Shown here piece by piece: positions 20,961 to 31,477 of a DNA stretch of 44,026 bases. The stretch is from Chara braunii (taxonomy: Eukaryota; Streptophyta; Charophyceae; Charales; Characeae), in the NCBI GenBank assembly GCA_003427395.1, contig BFEA01000260.1, positions 2,004,650 through 2,048,675 of the forward strand, given 5' to 3'. Both the position numbers and the translations under genes were made by a program. How positions within the stretch are numbered: position 1 is the stretch's first letter; every line of letters begins with the position of its first letter. Below the pieces are notes generated by a model. That model was not told the DNA's origin and did not search any database. It saw only the letters and a program-made list of their open reading frames with translations.

Positions 20961-21055
20961 GCGCTGGGACTGCCCGGGACCTTGACCGGGACTCTGCCCG
21001 GAGCTCGCCCGGCCAGGCCACAGGGGTAACCCGGGCCACCCGGCTGGTAACACAG
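20961..21055 (-). repeat. GC-rich block related to the 13335 insertion
   Basis: Reverse-complemented, it reads ACCAGCCGGGTGGCCCGGGT, ends in GCAGTCCCAGC, and then runs into the A-rich (TAAA)n. The left arm of 13335-13613 has the same order: ACCAGCCGGG, GCCCGGGT, GTCCCAGC, then A-rich. This suggests a small dispersed family of roughly 70-100 bp. Confidence 0.5.
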
Positions 21056-21569
21056 GAGAAAAACAAGAAAAAACACAACCTTGTTCAATTTATCCCTTTG
21101 CCGGATAGAGGCCTATTATTATCTAGATACGCTGTTGTATGCCTATGTAAAAGATTCGTGTTTCCTTATTTACGCATTACGCTTGGCATGATCCAAGGAT
21201 CAGTCCCTCAGGTCCTGTTATTCCACAGAATCTGCAAATTTTCCGAAATGGAAATGAAGAAGATTCTTTCCTATCTGAGGTAGTTTTTTTTTTCATGTAC
21301 AAGCTCTACTGCCCCCAAATCCACTACAATGATTAGTGCAATCATTGCATTGCTCTCACAATTGGATTATATGATGGCTTTGTTCTTCACTTGCCATTCC
21401 TTTCACTTCGTTTCCCGTCTCTTTTGTTCCAAGTGCTCTGGGCATACCGGCTCCTGCGAAACTTCTCGGACCATACTCACACTGGGACGTCTTTTACTTA
21501 TCTCTGGACGTAATTGCGGTAACATACATCCAAGGCCTGCTGTACATGCGGTCGGATACGTTTTAGGGT

Positions 21570-21660
21570 ACGTGCGAGTGTGAGTACGAGTATGAGTACG
21601 AGTGCGAGTGCGAGTACGAGTACGAGTACGAGTGCGAGTACGAGTACAAGTACGAGTACG
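21570..21660. repeat. Hexanucleotide GAGTAC/GAGTGC repeat
   Basis: About 14 tandem variants of (T/C)GAGTA and CGAGTG hexamers. It translates as a Ser-Tyr repeat on the minus strand, but no surrounding gene is visible. Confidence 0.9.
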
Positions 21661-21851
21661 CCCTCAGATTACCATATTTGTCCCATGTCTTGTCCCATTT
21701 TTTGACATACGTCTTTCGGCGAGATTGCTTCATGCGCATACCATGCAATGAGCTCTATTTTCTGATTTTTCACTGTTGTCATAATAAGAGGTACTGTATC
21801 TTTCAGTGCAAGGATGACAGGGGCTGTTATATATTTGCCTTTTTTTAAGGA

Positions 21852-21853
<2 letters not shown>

Positions 21854-21912
<59 letters not shown>
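21854..21912. repeat. Poly-T tract (~59 bp)
   Basis: The run is long enough to be the tail of a minus-strand retrocopy. The sequence to the right (21913-22080) is not recognised and no target duplication was found. Confidence 0.85.
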
Positions 21913-22269
21913 CCGGTAAAGATATTGAACTGACCAGAACAGATCGACACTTGATTTCTTGGGATGAAGATGGGTGCTGTTTGGAGCAGTAAATGTAGAG
22001 ACACAAGGCAGTAAGGACTGGTGGTATGTAGCCTTATGGCCCTTAGTTGTCAGAGCTATTATCTTTTGGGTGATTTGGGACGAGAGGGGAATCTGACCAT
22101 GCTCAAGGGCAGGTTCTTCTCAGATTTGTTGGCTATTAAATAAAAAATTAAGCACAATATTGTGCTGGCCATAAAAAAGTGATCGGAGCAGGAAAGTGAA
22201 GTGGCAGCAAGTTGACTGGAGCAGTCCGCTCCGCGCTGGTTCCACAACACGTGGGGGCAGGTGGAAAGG

Positions 22270-22358
22270 GCTTCGAAACCACCAACTTGGACCCCTACAA
22301 CTCATCAAGTGGAAACGGATTGATGAGGTACAGGGGTCGAAGTTGGTGGTTTCAAAGC
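22270..22358. repeat. Short foldback (39-bp arms, 11-base loop)
   Basis: Arms at 22270-22308 and 22320-22358 share GAAACCACCAACTT, GACCCCT and TCATCAA in inverted orientation, with a few mismatches. A strong hairpin RNA would form if transcribed. Confidence 0.85.
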
Positions 22359-22511
22359 GGTTATTTACGACTCAGGTATAAGACCTGAGCGCTGGGTCCA
22401 ATACCTGTAGGAGGTGGCCGGGTATATGTGGCGGGAGGGAGCGCTAGTGCTACTGTAGTTTTCCGCCATGTCCCGTTTTAGGGTTCAGGCTCTGGTTTAG
22501 GAGTCTTACCC

Positions 22512-22602
22512 TTTTTTTTTTTTTTTTTTTTTTTTTAATAGAACAAGGCTCCAAATCTACTCGTGGGGAGCAGCACGTGCTGGGAACCGGGCTCAGCGTC
22601 CC
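22512..22602 (-). repeat. Solo LINE tail (minus strand) with poly(A)
   Basis: Reverse-complemented, it reads GGGACGCTGAGCCCGGTTCC, CAGCACGTGCTGCTCCCCAC, AGTAGATTTGGAGCC, then poly(A) (T run 22512-22536). It is more diverged than other copies, and the first stem keeps only GCTG/CAGC. Confidence 0.65.
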
Positions 22603-22612
22603 ACATGAGAAT

Positions 22613-22747
22613 TAACATGAAGGGTCTACACCCCCATTATAGGAACTGGAACTGCGGCTTGTTCGGTTTTGTTAAGGAACTGGAACTGCGGCTCCACACC
22701 CCCATTATAGGAAGGCGTATGGGTAATAGATTGGAGCACGTCCCCTT

Positions 22748-22780
<33 letters not shown>
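22613..22780 (+). repeat. Short shuffled duplication ending in poly(A)
   Basis: GGAACTGGAACTGCGGCT and ACACCCCCATTATAGGA each occur twice (22629-22659 and 22677-22712). The stretch ends AATAGATTGGAGCACGTCC followed by 32 A. That ending faintly resembles the LINE tail AATAGATGGAGCACCTC. Confidence 0.45.
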
Positions 22781-22782
<2 letters not shown>

Positions 22783-23215
22783 AGGCAGTTGTATTATATA
22801 TCGTCAATAGCATAGGTGTGGTCGGACGGAATTTTAGTAAGCTTGGTCAGGGTAGGGTAATCTTAGGGTAGTTTTAGCTCAGCGGCAACCGCCCCGAGCT
22901 GCGAGGACTATAGTAAAAGACCTGCAGGGTCTAATAAGCCTGTAAGCTAATATAAGCTGGATGATGCTTCCAGTAGCTATGTTCACCAGGAGTAATGTTG
23001 AGGACCCCAGCCTCAAATTTGACAATGATTGATAGAATTTGTGGAAGAAAGGAGACAAACTACACTTGATCTTTTATAGCCCAAAAAAGGCCGAGAAAGG
23101 TATATTTGTCTTTATTGTGTTTGTAACTTTGTGCTGGGTGTTGGTGTTTGGTTTTGATCGGCGTGCTCTCACGGTTTGTCATGACAGTGAAAGTTGTTAC
23201 TCCTTTCATGCTCTC
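22781..23215. other. Unassigned noncoding stretch
   Basis: No recognisable gene, tandem repeat or inverted repeat is visible here. Confidence 0.4.
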
Positions 23216-23562
23216 TGTTCTACTGCCATTTCGTCAAAATGGACATTTTTTATTTTTTGAACGAAATTGGAACTGAGTGTTTTGGCCGAAAGCTCATTCA
23301 AATTTGCTGCTCTTGAGGGCCCAGCGTTCTTAAAATGCTGGACCCCCTGGATGTATGTGGACTTAGCTTGAGACCAGATACATCCAGGGGGGACCGCCTA
23401 GATGTATCTGGTCTCAAGCTAAGTCTGCATACGTCGATGGGGTTTTAAGAACACCAGACCCTCAGGAGCAGCAAATTTGGACGAGTTTTCAGCCAAAAAA
23501 CTCAGTTTCAATTCCGTTCAAAAAATAAAAAATATCCATTTTGACGAAATGGCAGTAGTGTT
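23216..23562. mobile_element. 339-bp nearly loopless foldback (MITE-like) element
   Basis: The element is at 23220-23558. It starts CTACTGCCATTTCGTC and ends with the complement. The two ~165-bp arms pair at about 85 percent identity and meet at about 23389 almost without a loop (CTTAGCTTGAGACCAGATAC against its inverted copy). TGTT flanks both ends (23216-23219 and 23559-23562), a possible 4-bp target duplication. It is noncoding, and a transcript would form a long hairpin suitable for small-RNA production (inference). Confidence 0.8.
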
Positions 23563-23931
23563 CTCCTGCAGGGCCGGTAGGGGGCTATGTTCACCCCTGC
23601 CTCGCCTGCCACCAGTGCTTGGGGCAGTCTCTCCTTTATCCTTGTCTCTTCTCCATGGTGTTGTAGAGGCCAGTCACTGGGTACACAGTGATCACCTGGA
23701 GCAGTAGGTCGTGGATGTACTGGAATATGAGACCACCTCCCATCCCATCCTCACGTCAATACTCCTAGCGTACCCGCTATCCCACTATCCTACCTCAGTG
23801 TGACCAGCACTCAGGACCATTACCCTACCTAATCTCATGTAGAGAGTTGCTCGGGGCTACTGGACCAAAACGGTTGGCTGGCGGCGCCAAGCAAAAGAAA
23901 AGAAAAAGTGTCGTTGATGGGTGTTTCAGCA

Positions 23932-24016
23932 AAGCTTGGCGAGTAGGGGAAATCTGCCTAAGCTTGGCGAGTAGGGGAAATCTGCCTGAGCTTGGCGAGT
24001 AGGGGAAGTCTGCTTC
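23932..24016. repeat. 28-bp tandem repeat, three copies
   Basis: The unit AGCTTGGCGAGTAGGGGAAA plus TCTGCCTR starts at 23933, 23961 and 23989. The first two copies are almost identical and the third has two changes near its end. No gene spans it. Confidence 0.9.
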
Positions 24017-24257
24017 CGCGTCGGGAAAAAGAGGCTTGGATGTACTGATGGTTGGAAACCACCAGTGCCCCCCCCCTCCCCCCCGTACTTCCAAAGTTGG
24101 GGGACTGGTCGTTTCGCACAAGTGTTGTGCTGATGGATCACCCCCAAATGCATGTGGTGTGGTGCACATACCCTAAAACTTTCAATCCCAAAAAAATGGG
24201 GCAGAGATGATTATGGAAAAGATAAGACACAAATCAATGAGAAAGCCAAGCAGTGCG

Positions 24258-24259
<2 letters not shown>

Positions 24260-24314
<55 letters not shown>
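24260..24314. repeat. (GA)n microsatellite
   Basis: An uninterrupted GA run of about 27 units. Confidence 0.95.
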
Positions 24315-24316
<2 letters not shown>

Positions 24317-24370
24317 CACACTTTTATGAGAAGAGATTGATGATAATCCCTTAGGGCTACTGTGTAATTG

Positions 24371-24650
24371 TGTTAGTATCTCGTGCATTGGTTTGTTAAT
24401 GTTTTGGAATTAACGGTTTACTTAGTGCCAAGTTTGCATTAGATTAGGGTTAGGGTTTATTTTCACGTGATATAAGGGCTATTGTGAAATGTGCAGTCTT
24501 ATGGTGTTTTCAAAAATTCTAATCTCTTATTATATTGGGGTTGATGTGCTGGCATCTCATCAATTGTTTTGGTTCTTTGGGGATTAATGGGTTGATTAGT
24601 GACGCGCTTACATTAGACTAGGGTTACGACTCATTTCCATGTGGTGGTTT
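24371..24650. repeat. Diverged tandem duplication, ~176-bp period
   Basis: TGTTAGTATCTCGTGCATTG ... GCATTAGATTAGGGTTAGGG ... CACGTGA at 24371-24471 recurs as TGCTGGCATCTCATCAATTG ... ACATTAGACTAGGGTTACG ... CATGTGG at 24547-24646. The TTAGGGTTAGGG word resembles plant telomere sequence but is only two units. Confidence 0.6.
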
Positions 24651-24663
24651 TGTGGAGTTTCAG

Positions 24664-25322
24664 GTTTTAGTCTGATTAAGAAATGGGACAGGACCCACCC
24701 CAACCGTTGGGAGGAAGTCCACCGACAACCCCTCTTTGGAAATAGATGGGTGACAGACCCCAGGGGCTGTCAAGCTCATCCCTGCCCTGGAAGAGTTGGG
24801 TTAAACATGGTGTACTTAGGGTAGGGGATCTCTGGGACAACAAGAGGCAGGACTGGAAAACAGGAGACCAGTTGCGTGTAACCCTAAGGTGCTGCCACCA
24901 TGTAGAGGAGTTTTGGATAACCTTATTGAAGCCATTCCACTGGAATGGTACCAAATTCTCAAATGTGGCCCCACCTTGACAATAGGAGATTGGGTGGCAA
25001 ACACAGAGACCCCACTAAAGATTGGCCAGATATATATGGTCTCACCCAAACAGTCCTGGTCAAGCACTACACCATCACCAAAACGGGCACCCTCCACGGG
25101 ATTAGAGCACCCTTCGAATGGAAAGAAAAATCAGCAGTGCACCGGGTGAGAGTTATAGAGGAGAAGGGACAAAGGGTGGTGTTCCAGCCATGCAAACCAA
25201 TCCAGGACCTGGCTCTGGACCCGGTAGAATGGACTTGGAAGCCCCCCCAAAAGAGGGGAGCCCCCAAAGTAGGGCTAATACTAGTTGTCAGTCAAATCAG
25301 CCTACAAAATGCTCAGACCTAA
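24664..25322 (+). pseudogene. LINE-2 ORF2 connecting region
   Basis: Coding moves through three frames: about 24746-24940 (WKSWVKHGVLRVGDLWDNK), about 24907-25040 (AIPLEWYQIL, GDWVAN) and about 25040-25260 (VLVKHYTITK, RVRVIEEKG, DPVEWTWKP). The same segments occur in LINE-3 (AVPLDWVRIL, EGDWVAVPG, DPDDWQWVP) and in LINE-4. No enzymatic motif is known for this region. Confidence 0.75.
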
Positions 25323-25638
25323 ACGGTATCTGAGAGATATGATTAACGATAGATGGGCCAGACACCTAAATGCGGTCCGCACCCTCCTGTCACCAATCCA
25401 ATGGTTCAAGGAACAAAAACCTAAGCCCATGAAAATCACCTCCCTACAATGGCAGATTGCCCACCACTGTCTACCAACCAACGACTGGTTGACTGACCAT
25501 ACAAACCTCGAACAAAGAGGTCTACTGCCTCCATGGTGCCAGCGGTGCCAGAGTCTTTTCCCTTTCCATAAGAAGGCGGGGACCATTGAACATATTTTCA
25601 TGCAATGTTCGATTGCCCAATTCGTATGGAGATGGTGA
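25285..25638 (+). pseudogene. LINE-2 zf-RVT-like domain
   Basis: The frame shows SVKSAYKMLRPKR, then SLQWQIAHHCLPTNDWL, WCQRCQ and TIEHIFMQC, a C-x2-C ... H-x4-C zinc-binding arrangement of the reverse-transcriptase-associated zf-RVT type. It stops at TGA 25636-25638 within FVWRW, where LINE-1 and LINE-4 have a second Trp. LINE-3 has the same TGA at the homologous codon. Confidence 0.8.
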
Positions 25639-26185
25639 GACCGCATATGGCAAAAAATGGAATCGGACATCCCCTGATCCTGGTCATGGCAAACCATATT
25701 GGTTGGGCGTTGCCCGTTGGCAGGAACAACCACAACCTTCGTAGGGAACATGTACAGTTTGGGAAGAAGAGCGGTGATATAGGCACTTAGGTGGCAGAGA
25801 TGCACCCTGGCCATGGAAAAGGTACAGGTGGAAGGGGCAAAGATTACAGAACAGATTCAGTAGCAGGTGCACCTTGAACTCACACAAAAATGGTTGGAAC
25901 ACAAAATCACAATTAGACCTCTTCAGACAAATTGGAGATGTTAGGAGACGGATTACGGTTTTTTGCACAGACTGGCTAGGATGGGAAAGAGAAGGATGGA
26001 TTGCAAAAGTAGAATGGAGTGGTGACAGGGGAGAAGGGCTGCGGGATTTGGAAGAAATAAGAGACTACCGTCTAGTTTTCAAGGATTGGACGAATATAGA
26101 ACCCTCGTTCTCACTACGCCCTCCCTCGGACTTCCCAGACCCCTTCGCACCTCACGCCCTTTCTCTGACAGAGATTCTGTTCTGA
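25639..26185 (+). pseudogene. LINE-2 ORF2 C-terminal segment
   Basis: Coding homology continues after the stop (DRIWQKM, NMYSLGRRAVI) with another stop (TAG 25780-25782, Trp in LINE-3). The best frame is 25874-26185, with DWLGWEREGWIAKVEW and RDYRLVFKDWTN, matching DWLGGENRGWIASVKW in LINE-3. The frame ends naturally at 26183-26185, the same place as in LINE-3. Confidence 0.75.
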
Positions 26186-26664
26186 ACTCCCTTACATCCA
26201 CGTATATGTGCATACACACATAGAATTAGGTACGTACACAAAGACATTTAGGTACAAGTATGTTCATTATGTACGCCCATGTACACTTATAGATGCTAAC
26301 ATATGGAACTCCTCCCTGGAGCCCCTTGGGGAGGACTCCGCTGATGTATATATATGTCTCTTTTTTGCCTGTCCAGGGGTAGTCAATGATGGCAGTCTGA
26401 GTATCCTGAGCAATCTGTGCAGCTTGGCATGATTCGGAGTGAGTAGAATCAATGCTAAATAGTACCAGCCTTTAACCGTTTTATCTGGCGCCCTTCTTTG
26501 GAGGGTGAAGAGGTACAGAAGGCAATGGAAACTCTCAAAACTCACAAAAGATTACACCGTCGGACACTATTTAGGCCTGCTCAGTCAATCCCCTGGGTTG
26601 CAGGGCAATCAATGCCGGCAGACCTCACAGTCATTGTTCTCACTGTTCTCAGACATTCTCATTT

Positions 26665-26835
26665 TCTGTATATGGGACGCTGGACCCATTTTCCAGCAGG
26701 TGATGCTCCCCACCAATAGATGGAGCCTCTCCACAGGTGTTAGTGGTGTCTGCGCTTATCAGCCGCACTATCACTGGTGGGGGCATGTTTCTTCGATAAA
26801 AAAAAAATAATAATAAAAAAAATAAAATAAAAATG
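26665..26835 (+). repeat. LINE-2 tail hairpin and A-rich tail
   Basis: A perfect GCTGGA/TCCAGC stem is followed by CCACCAATAGATGGAGC, GTTAGTGGTGTCTGC and a second hairpin, then A-rich sequence. LINE-3 (40526-40671) shares the whole block, including the second hairpin, so these two belong to one subfamily. Confidence 0.85.
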
Positions 26836-27021
26836 GGTTGAATTAATAGAAGAGAAGACAAGAGGAAGGGGTTGCTCTTTTTGCTACAGTCGTGGCCCTA
26901 GCTTTGCTTGGTCTGAGAGCCTTGCTCAGCTTGCGTGCTGCGATGAACTTTGTGAGGGATGCCGCGCCCATTTCCCGACATGACAATAAACGTTACTCCT
27001 TTTTCAAAAAAAAAAAAAAAA
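26836..27021 (+). other. Possible LINE 3' transduction or processed 3' end
   Basis: A 170-bp unique segment follows the LINE-2 A-rich tail. It carries AATAAA at 26985-26990 and ends in a second poly(A) at 27006-27021, about 15 bases after the signal. Two poly(A) tracts bracketing unique DNA is what read-through transcription of a LINE produces. A separate processed transcript is the alternative. Confidence 0.45.
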
Positions 27022-27112
27022 TCAATGAGAAAAATGACAAAAATCATCCTTGACATTGTAAATGTTTTTAAAGTTTCTCAATCTTGTTTTGTCATGTATT
27101 TCAAAAACCTTA

Positions 27113-27245
27113 TTTTTTTATTTTTTTTTTAATGTTCTCTTCAGTGCTAGTGGTGTTGATAAGAGCAGACACCGCTAGCACTTTTGGAAAGGCTCCATCT
27201 ATTGGTGGGGAGCGTCCCCTGCTGGAAAGCGGGTCCAGCGTCCCA
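27113..27245 (-). repeat. Solo LINE tail (minus strand)
   Basis: Reverse-complemented, it contains GGGACGCTGGACCC, the GCTGGA/TCCAGC stem, CCACCAATAGATGGAGCC, GTGCTAGCGGTGTCTGCTC and an A-rich end. It matches the LINE-2 and LINE-3 tail along its full length, but there is no LINE body next to it, so it is a very short insertion or a SINE. Confidence 0.8.
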
Positions 27246-27249
27246 TTTA

Positions 27250-29820
27250 CAAAATAATCTTGAGTGATATCAGGACACGAAACTTGAGAGGTACCTACCA
27301 ACATTGATTACTCTGGAGCCCAGAGGATTGATTGAGCAGGTCGTTGAAGAGAGGGGAGATATCCTCTTCGCCTTGTACCAAGCGTCAGATATCCGCTATT
27401 ACACACTAGTTCCTTCCTCCCCCCTTTTGTTCACTCAGGCAGCAATATTGTAGAATCATGACTGCTTCAACGCTGATCCTTATCGTCAATCGGCGTTGTC
27501 CATAGTCTTCCGCATCTGCAGGGACCGTCCACCCCCAAGGGGCACTGGAGGCGGATTATGGCCTTTAAGTATCAGATAAGGATTTCTACCAAGGAGAAAG
27601 GGTGGGGCGGGAAACGGTCCGGGAAGTCGGAAGGTGGTCTCATGGGGAAGGAAGGCTTATGATGCGCAACCTCACACCCCACGAGACGACCCGTACTTCG
27701 GACGCCGATCAAAGGTGTTAGGGGTGTGGCCGAGGATTTTTTGCCGTGGTTTGAGTCACCTGGGCAGAACTGGGAACTCTTGTCTCAGCCCGAGGTGCCG
27801 GGACGGGGTTCGAGCTGTCGTCGAAAGCGGATCGCAAGAGAACAAGGCCCTATGGCCCTTTCGTCAACGCTTTCGGGAAAAAGAAGAAAAAAAACGAACG
27901 TGAGGAAAAAGAAAAAGGAGCAACGGGGTCGTCAGGAACGGAGTTCCGTTCCCCGAGGCGCATGTTCGCGCGGCCCTTTCAGGGGCCTATGCTCCAGAGG
28001 CGGGTTAGGCCTCATTGTCAAACGCGTTGAGTCCGTGTGATCGGTTCAGCACGGGTTTGCCCGGGGTCGGGCAAGTCGATTGGACCCAAGTTCGAAAACG
28101 GGCGGGGAGCACACCAGCGTTGCGGGAGAGTTCGGGGAATCGGGTAGCCCCTTCGTACCCCAGGACCAACCGTCGCCATGAGCACGAGTCTCCCTGGCGA
28201 CACTAGTGACACTAGAAACGCGGTTGCCAGATGGCGTGCACGGCAGACCAGGGCAGAACCGTGAGGTCGGTGTACGGCAAGATCAGAGGCGGGGAAACAA
28301 ATCGCTCAATCAGCACAAACCCACTCCCGCCTATGTGGCACACCCGGGTCGGGTTATAAAGATGGATTGGCTCCGTGTGCCGCAGCAGGCTCCACACGTC
28401 CACATCGCAGTATACGCCATCGTCATCTGCGATCGGGAAAGGCGAAAGTGTGTTGTGACTTCCGGGGACGAGGTTCGAGCTCGGGCCATGGCCCGCGCTT
28501 CCGTCCGTCAGGACGAAACCTGACTCCATGCAAAACTCAACGAATATCGTCGCAGAAGGATGCGCTCAATTCCCTTTCTCCGTCTCTTCTCCGTAGCATC
28601 CACCTAAACGCGGCGCCGGGCCCCCTGGGTGGAGATAGATAGGTCGGCCGCTCCGCGCGTGTGTGGGTGGCCGATCTACCTAGAAGTGTCCTCCCGCCCT
28701 TTGAGTCCCGACCTGCACGCGAAGAGAGAGAGAGAAATGACGAAGGGAGGAGGGCGCGTATCACACACACACACTCGCGTGGGCTAAGGACAATTAATAA
28801 AAAAACGGGGAAGAAGACGGAAAGGACCGACCCACTCATGCACTCATGGCAACAATCAACATTCGATGCCCTATGGTCATCGACTCTTACTAAAACATTC
28901 ACATTCATAGACTTCCATACCCGACAAGGCATACCATACACTGTCCCCACATTGGGGAACTTGCACACATCACACAGGGGCAAAGCAGCAAGGGAGAAAA
29001 AACTTTGTCTTAAAAATATAGAATTCTCACGACTGGCCTCTTCTGGCCCAGTCTCCACCCGGTCCGTCGAGATCACCGGCAACCATAGCCACAAGACCCT
29101 GCCGCTGTCGGCATTTGATCTCCACCACCACTCCGTCCCTCTAACTGCCTCACCCCAAGTCCACCGCTTACTCCGCCACCCACCGTCACTCCGCCCACCA
29201 CGGGGCACGTCGAGCCTTTCTGGCGCCGTGGGCTTCTCGCATAGCTTGCGCAACTTGCAACCAAGATCCAAGAGAGTGAGAGGAAGGGTTTGCGATAATT
29301 TCTAGCGCTGAAGGCGGCGGGGAGGCTGCGCGAAGCACGGGGTATAGATGAGCAGGACAGAAGAAGGGCAAAAGTTTCCAGAGGAATCGAAGGAGGTGAG
29401 TCGAATGGTCTGCGTGATTGGGGTGGTCGTCCAAGTGGGGTGTGCTTCCTGCGGCCACCACATTGCCCCGACCATCCCACTCAAACAACCAATTAGTCGC
29501 AGGGAAAGGAGAAGGAGGGGATCGGACTTCGCTTAGAGGGAAGACGAAGAGACATGCAGGAGGGAGATGCACTGCAAGAAGGGAAGATGGCGCTGGGATG
29601 CAGAGCGGGAAAACGGGTTTACGCGGCGCGCAAAAATTTAAAAACAGTCGCGCGTGCAAAAATTCAAAATTCCTACTCCTGCTAGTCCCCAACCGTTTCT
29701 TGAATTTCTTGGCGCGGCTGCTAACCGGCCACGCGAGACCCGTCCCTTTTTCAAAGAAAGAAAATAAAGAAGGAAAGAAAACAAAACCCCCGTTCTTCCC
29801 AACTTATCCAGAGCCCATAC
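27250..29820. other. GC-rich region without a recognised gene
   Basis: Several long open frames overlap on both strands (for example 28661-29305 plus, and 28537-29271 and 29186-29692 minus), which high GC content alone can produce. None shows a domain I recognise, and low-complexity Pro/Ser/Arg runs dominate. It could be a first exon or promoter of a host gene or an old element. Candidate start sites and splice signals cannot be told apart by eye. Confidence 0.4.
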
Positions 29821-30052
29821 TCTGACGCCTTACGTGGGATTTTTCTCGAAGGGTACTGGAAACCGTCGAGTACTGGTTCTGGCTTATCACAGGCTCAACA
29901 TTGGTCCACTTATTAAAGAGAAGTCTGTAATCTCTGCAGGGCTCCTGTTCCTGCTTTGTCCCGCTGTTCTGGTCCCCTCCCAACTGTATCTGAGCAATCC
30001 ATCCCCCTCGGTTCCCTCCCAGCCACTCTGCACAAAAGTTTGTGAGCGCTCA

Positions 30053-30550
30053 CTAAATGTCCTGGTTACTGCGAAATGTGTCCAGCTGTGTTTTGAGGGT
30101 TTGCCATCTGCGTATGAGCTCCAACTGGATCTGCTCTTTGATCCGTTCTACCAATTCCCCCCCTTCTATCCCGTCCCCTTCCATTGCTAGTGGGCAGGAC
30201 TGCCACCAAATAGCCCAGAGGATCGATCTTCTGCCTAATCTATACATGTTTTCTGTGAATGAGGATTGATCCATATCAGGGTTGTGTCCAATCAATATCG
30301 CCTGCCTGGACCATGGCCAGGTGGTATTTGGCAACATTTTTTGCCATATACGGTCCCACCACCGCCATGTCAGCAGCGCCACCGGACATTGCATAAAGAC
30401 ATGCTCGATGGTCTCGTTCCATTCACATGAGGGGAAGGTTGTTAGGCATCGCTGGCACCAGGGCGTTGCAACCCCCTTTTGTTCCAGGTTTGTATGGTCA
30501 ACAAGCCAGGCATTAGTTGGGAGGCAGCGGTGAGCAATCTGCCACTGCAA
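30053..30550 (-). pseudogene. LINE-4 zf-RVT-like domain
   Basis: This 165-codon frame has MQWQIAHRCLPTNAWL, WCQRCL, TIEHVFMQCP (C-x2-C ... H-x4-C) and LTWRWWDRIW with both Trp codons intact, then NMYRLGRRSILWAIWW. It is the best-preserved copy of this domain in the window. The chain stops after about residue 165, and weak homology goes on in other frames to about 29820. Confidence 0.8.
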
Positions 30551-30574
30551 AGATCTGACCTTCGCTGGTCTGAC

Positions 30575-30955
30575 CTAATTGTCAGCAAACCATTGGATTG
30601 GTGTGATGAGGAAGCGATCTATATTGAGATGTTTGGCCCACCGGTCATTTATCAGATTGCATAACGGTCGTTTAGGGCGAAGCATCCTGTATGTGGATTT
30701 GACTGACAGGCTGTGGAGGTAGATCCTTTTGTTGGTCGTTTGTAACGCTCTTCCGCCAGTCTTCCATTGCCATTCCTGAGGGTCAAAAGCCAGTTCATGA
30801 ATAGGAGTGTTGGGCAGGAAAACACTGTTGTTTTCTCCCTCTCCCAACACTCTCACCCAAAAGACCTCGGTTTTGTCCCTCCATTCCATAGGGCTCCGGG
30901 ATCCACTTAGCGAGTATCGTGGGCCTACTACATAGTATTCAACCAACACATCCAA
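30575..30955 (-). pseudogene. LINE-4 ORF2 connecting region
   Basis: This 126-codon frame shows VRVLGEGENNSVFLP, HELAFDPQEWQWK and HSLSVKSTYRMLRPKR, directly comparable with 25100-25330 and 39110-39300. It ends in TPIQWFADN. The zf-RVT frame follows after a shift. The function of the region is unknown. Confidence 0.75.
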
Positions 30956-31171
30956 GGTTCTGACCTCATGAATTCGGCCAATCCTGGACTGGTCCGCTCT
31001 AATCCCGATCCAGTCTCCCTCCTGTAGAGTGGGTCCCTACCTGAGTAGTCTATACCAGTCCAGTGGGATGGCATCAATAATTGTATCCAGGTGTTGATCA
31101 ATGTTGTGGCAGTATCGCAAAGTGTCGCGAAGTTGGGTGGATGTCTTCCAGTCGTTTCTCAGCTGGTCCCT

Positions 31172-31219
31172 GGACTGGTATAGACTACTCAGGCGGGGAC
31201 CCACTCTACAGGAGGGAGA
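31172..31219 (+). repeat. 48-bp inverted templated insertion inside LINE-4
   Basis: The 48 bases at 31172-31219 are the reverse complement of LINE-4 sequence at 31014-31061 with 46 of 48 matching. They interrupt the LINE-4 frame between QEQIVRK-type and RDQLRNDWK-type sequence. The two differences fall in one codon: the native copy reads TAG and the insertion carries CGG (Arg, as expected from LLRRG in relatives). Confidence 0.8.
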
Positions 31220-31477
31220 AAAAAACCTTACGTACGATTTGTTCTTGGAACCATCCCTTCATCCTCTGTGGGCTCCTGAATGCATTTGAATTTTGTTGGG
31301 CGCAAGCCGGTGCATTAACTGACCCACCTTGGAACCCTCCCTTCCAGTCGTTTTTTTGAAGAAGCAGTCAGAAAAAAATTATAAAGTTTTGTGGGGTTCT
31401 TTTGGAGGAAACTTCTTCGGGGCGGGCACTTGAGGGAATAATACAAGCATCCCCCTCAAGTGGGCCCCAGTGCGAAG

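Larger units (their letters stand above)
24664..26835 (+). mobile_element. LINE-2: 5'-truncated non-LTR retrotransposon
   Basis: Homology to LINE-3 begins abruptly near 24664 in the connecting region (RWEEV, PLFGNRW). It runs through the zf-RVT domain, the 3' UTR, the tail hairpin (GGGACGCTGGACCC from 26674) and an A-rich tail (26799-26833). The endonuclease and RT are missing, the typical result of incomplete target-primed reverse transcription. Several frameshifts and stops show it is dead. I did not find a convincing target duplication. Confidence 0.85.
29820..31356 (-). mobile_element. LINE-4: minus-strand LINE fragment
   Basis: Read on the minus strand, this contains the ORF2 connecting region and C-terminal domain of the same LINE family. 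Homology starts near 31356, shows DAIPLDWYRLLR at about 31070-31040, and continues through 30955-30053 to about 29820. No tail hairpin or poly(A) is present at its low-coordinate end, so both ends are lost or eroded. Its coding frames are better preserved than those of LINE-2. Confidence 0.8.

Noticed and set aside
28661-29305. 214-codon open frame as a host gene
   Set aside because: Overlapping long frames on both strands, Pro/Ser/Arg-rich composition and no recognisable domain; GC-rich DNA gives such frames by chance.
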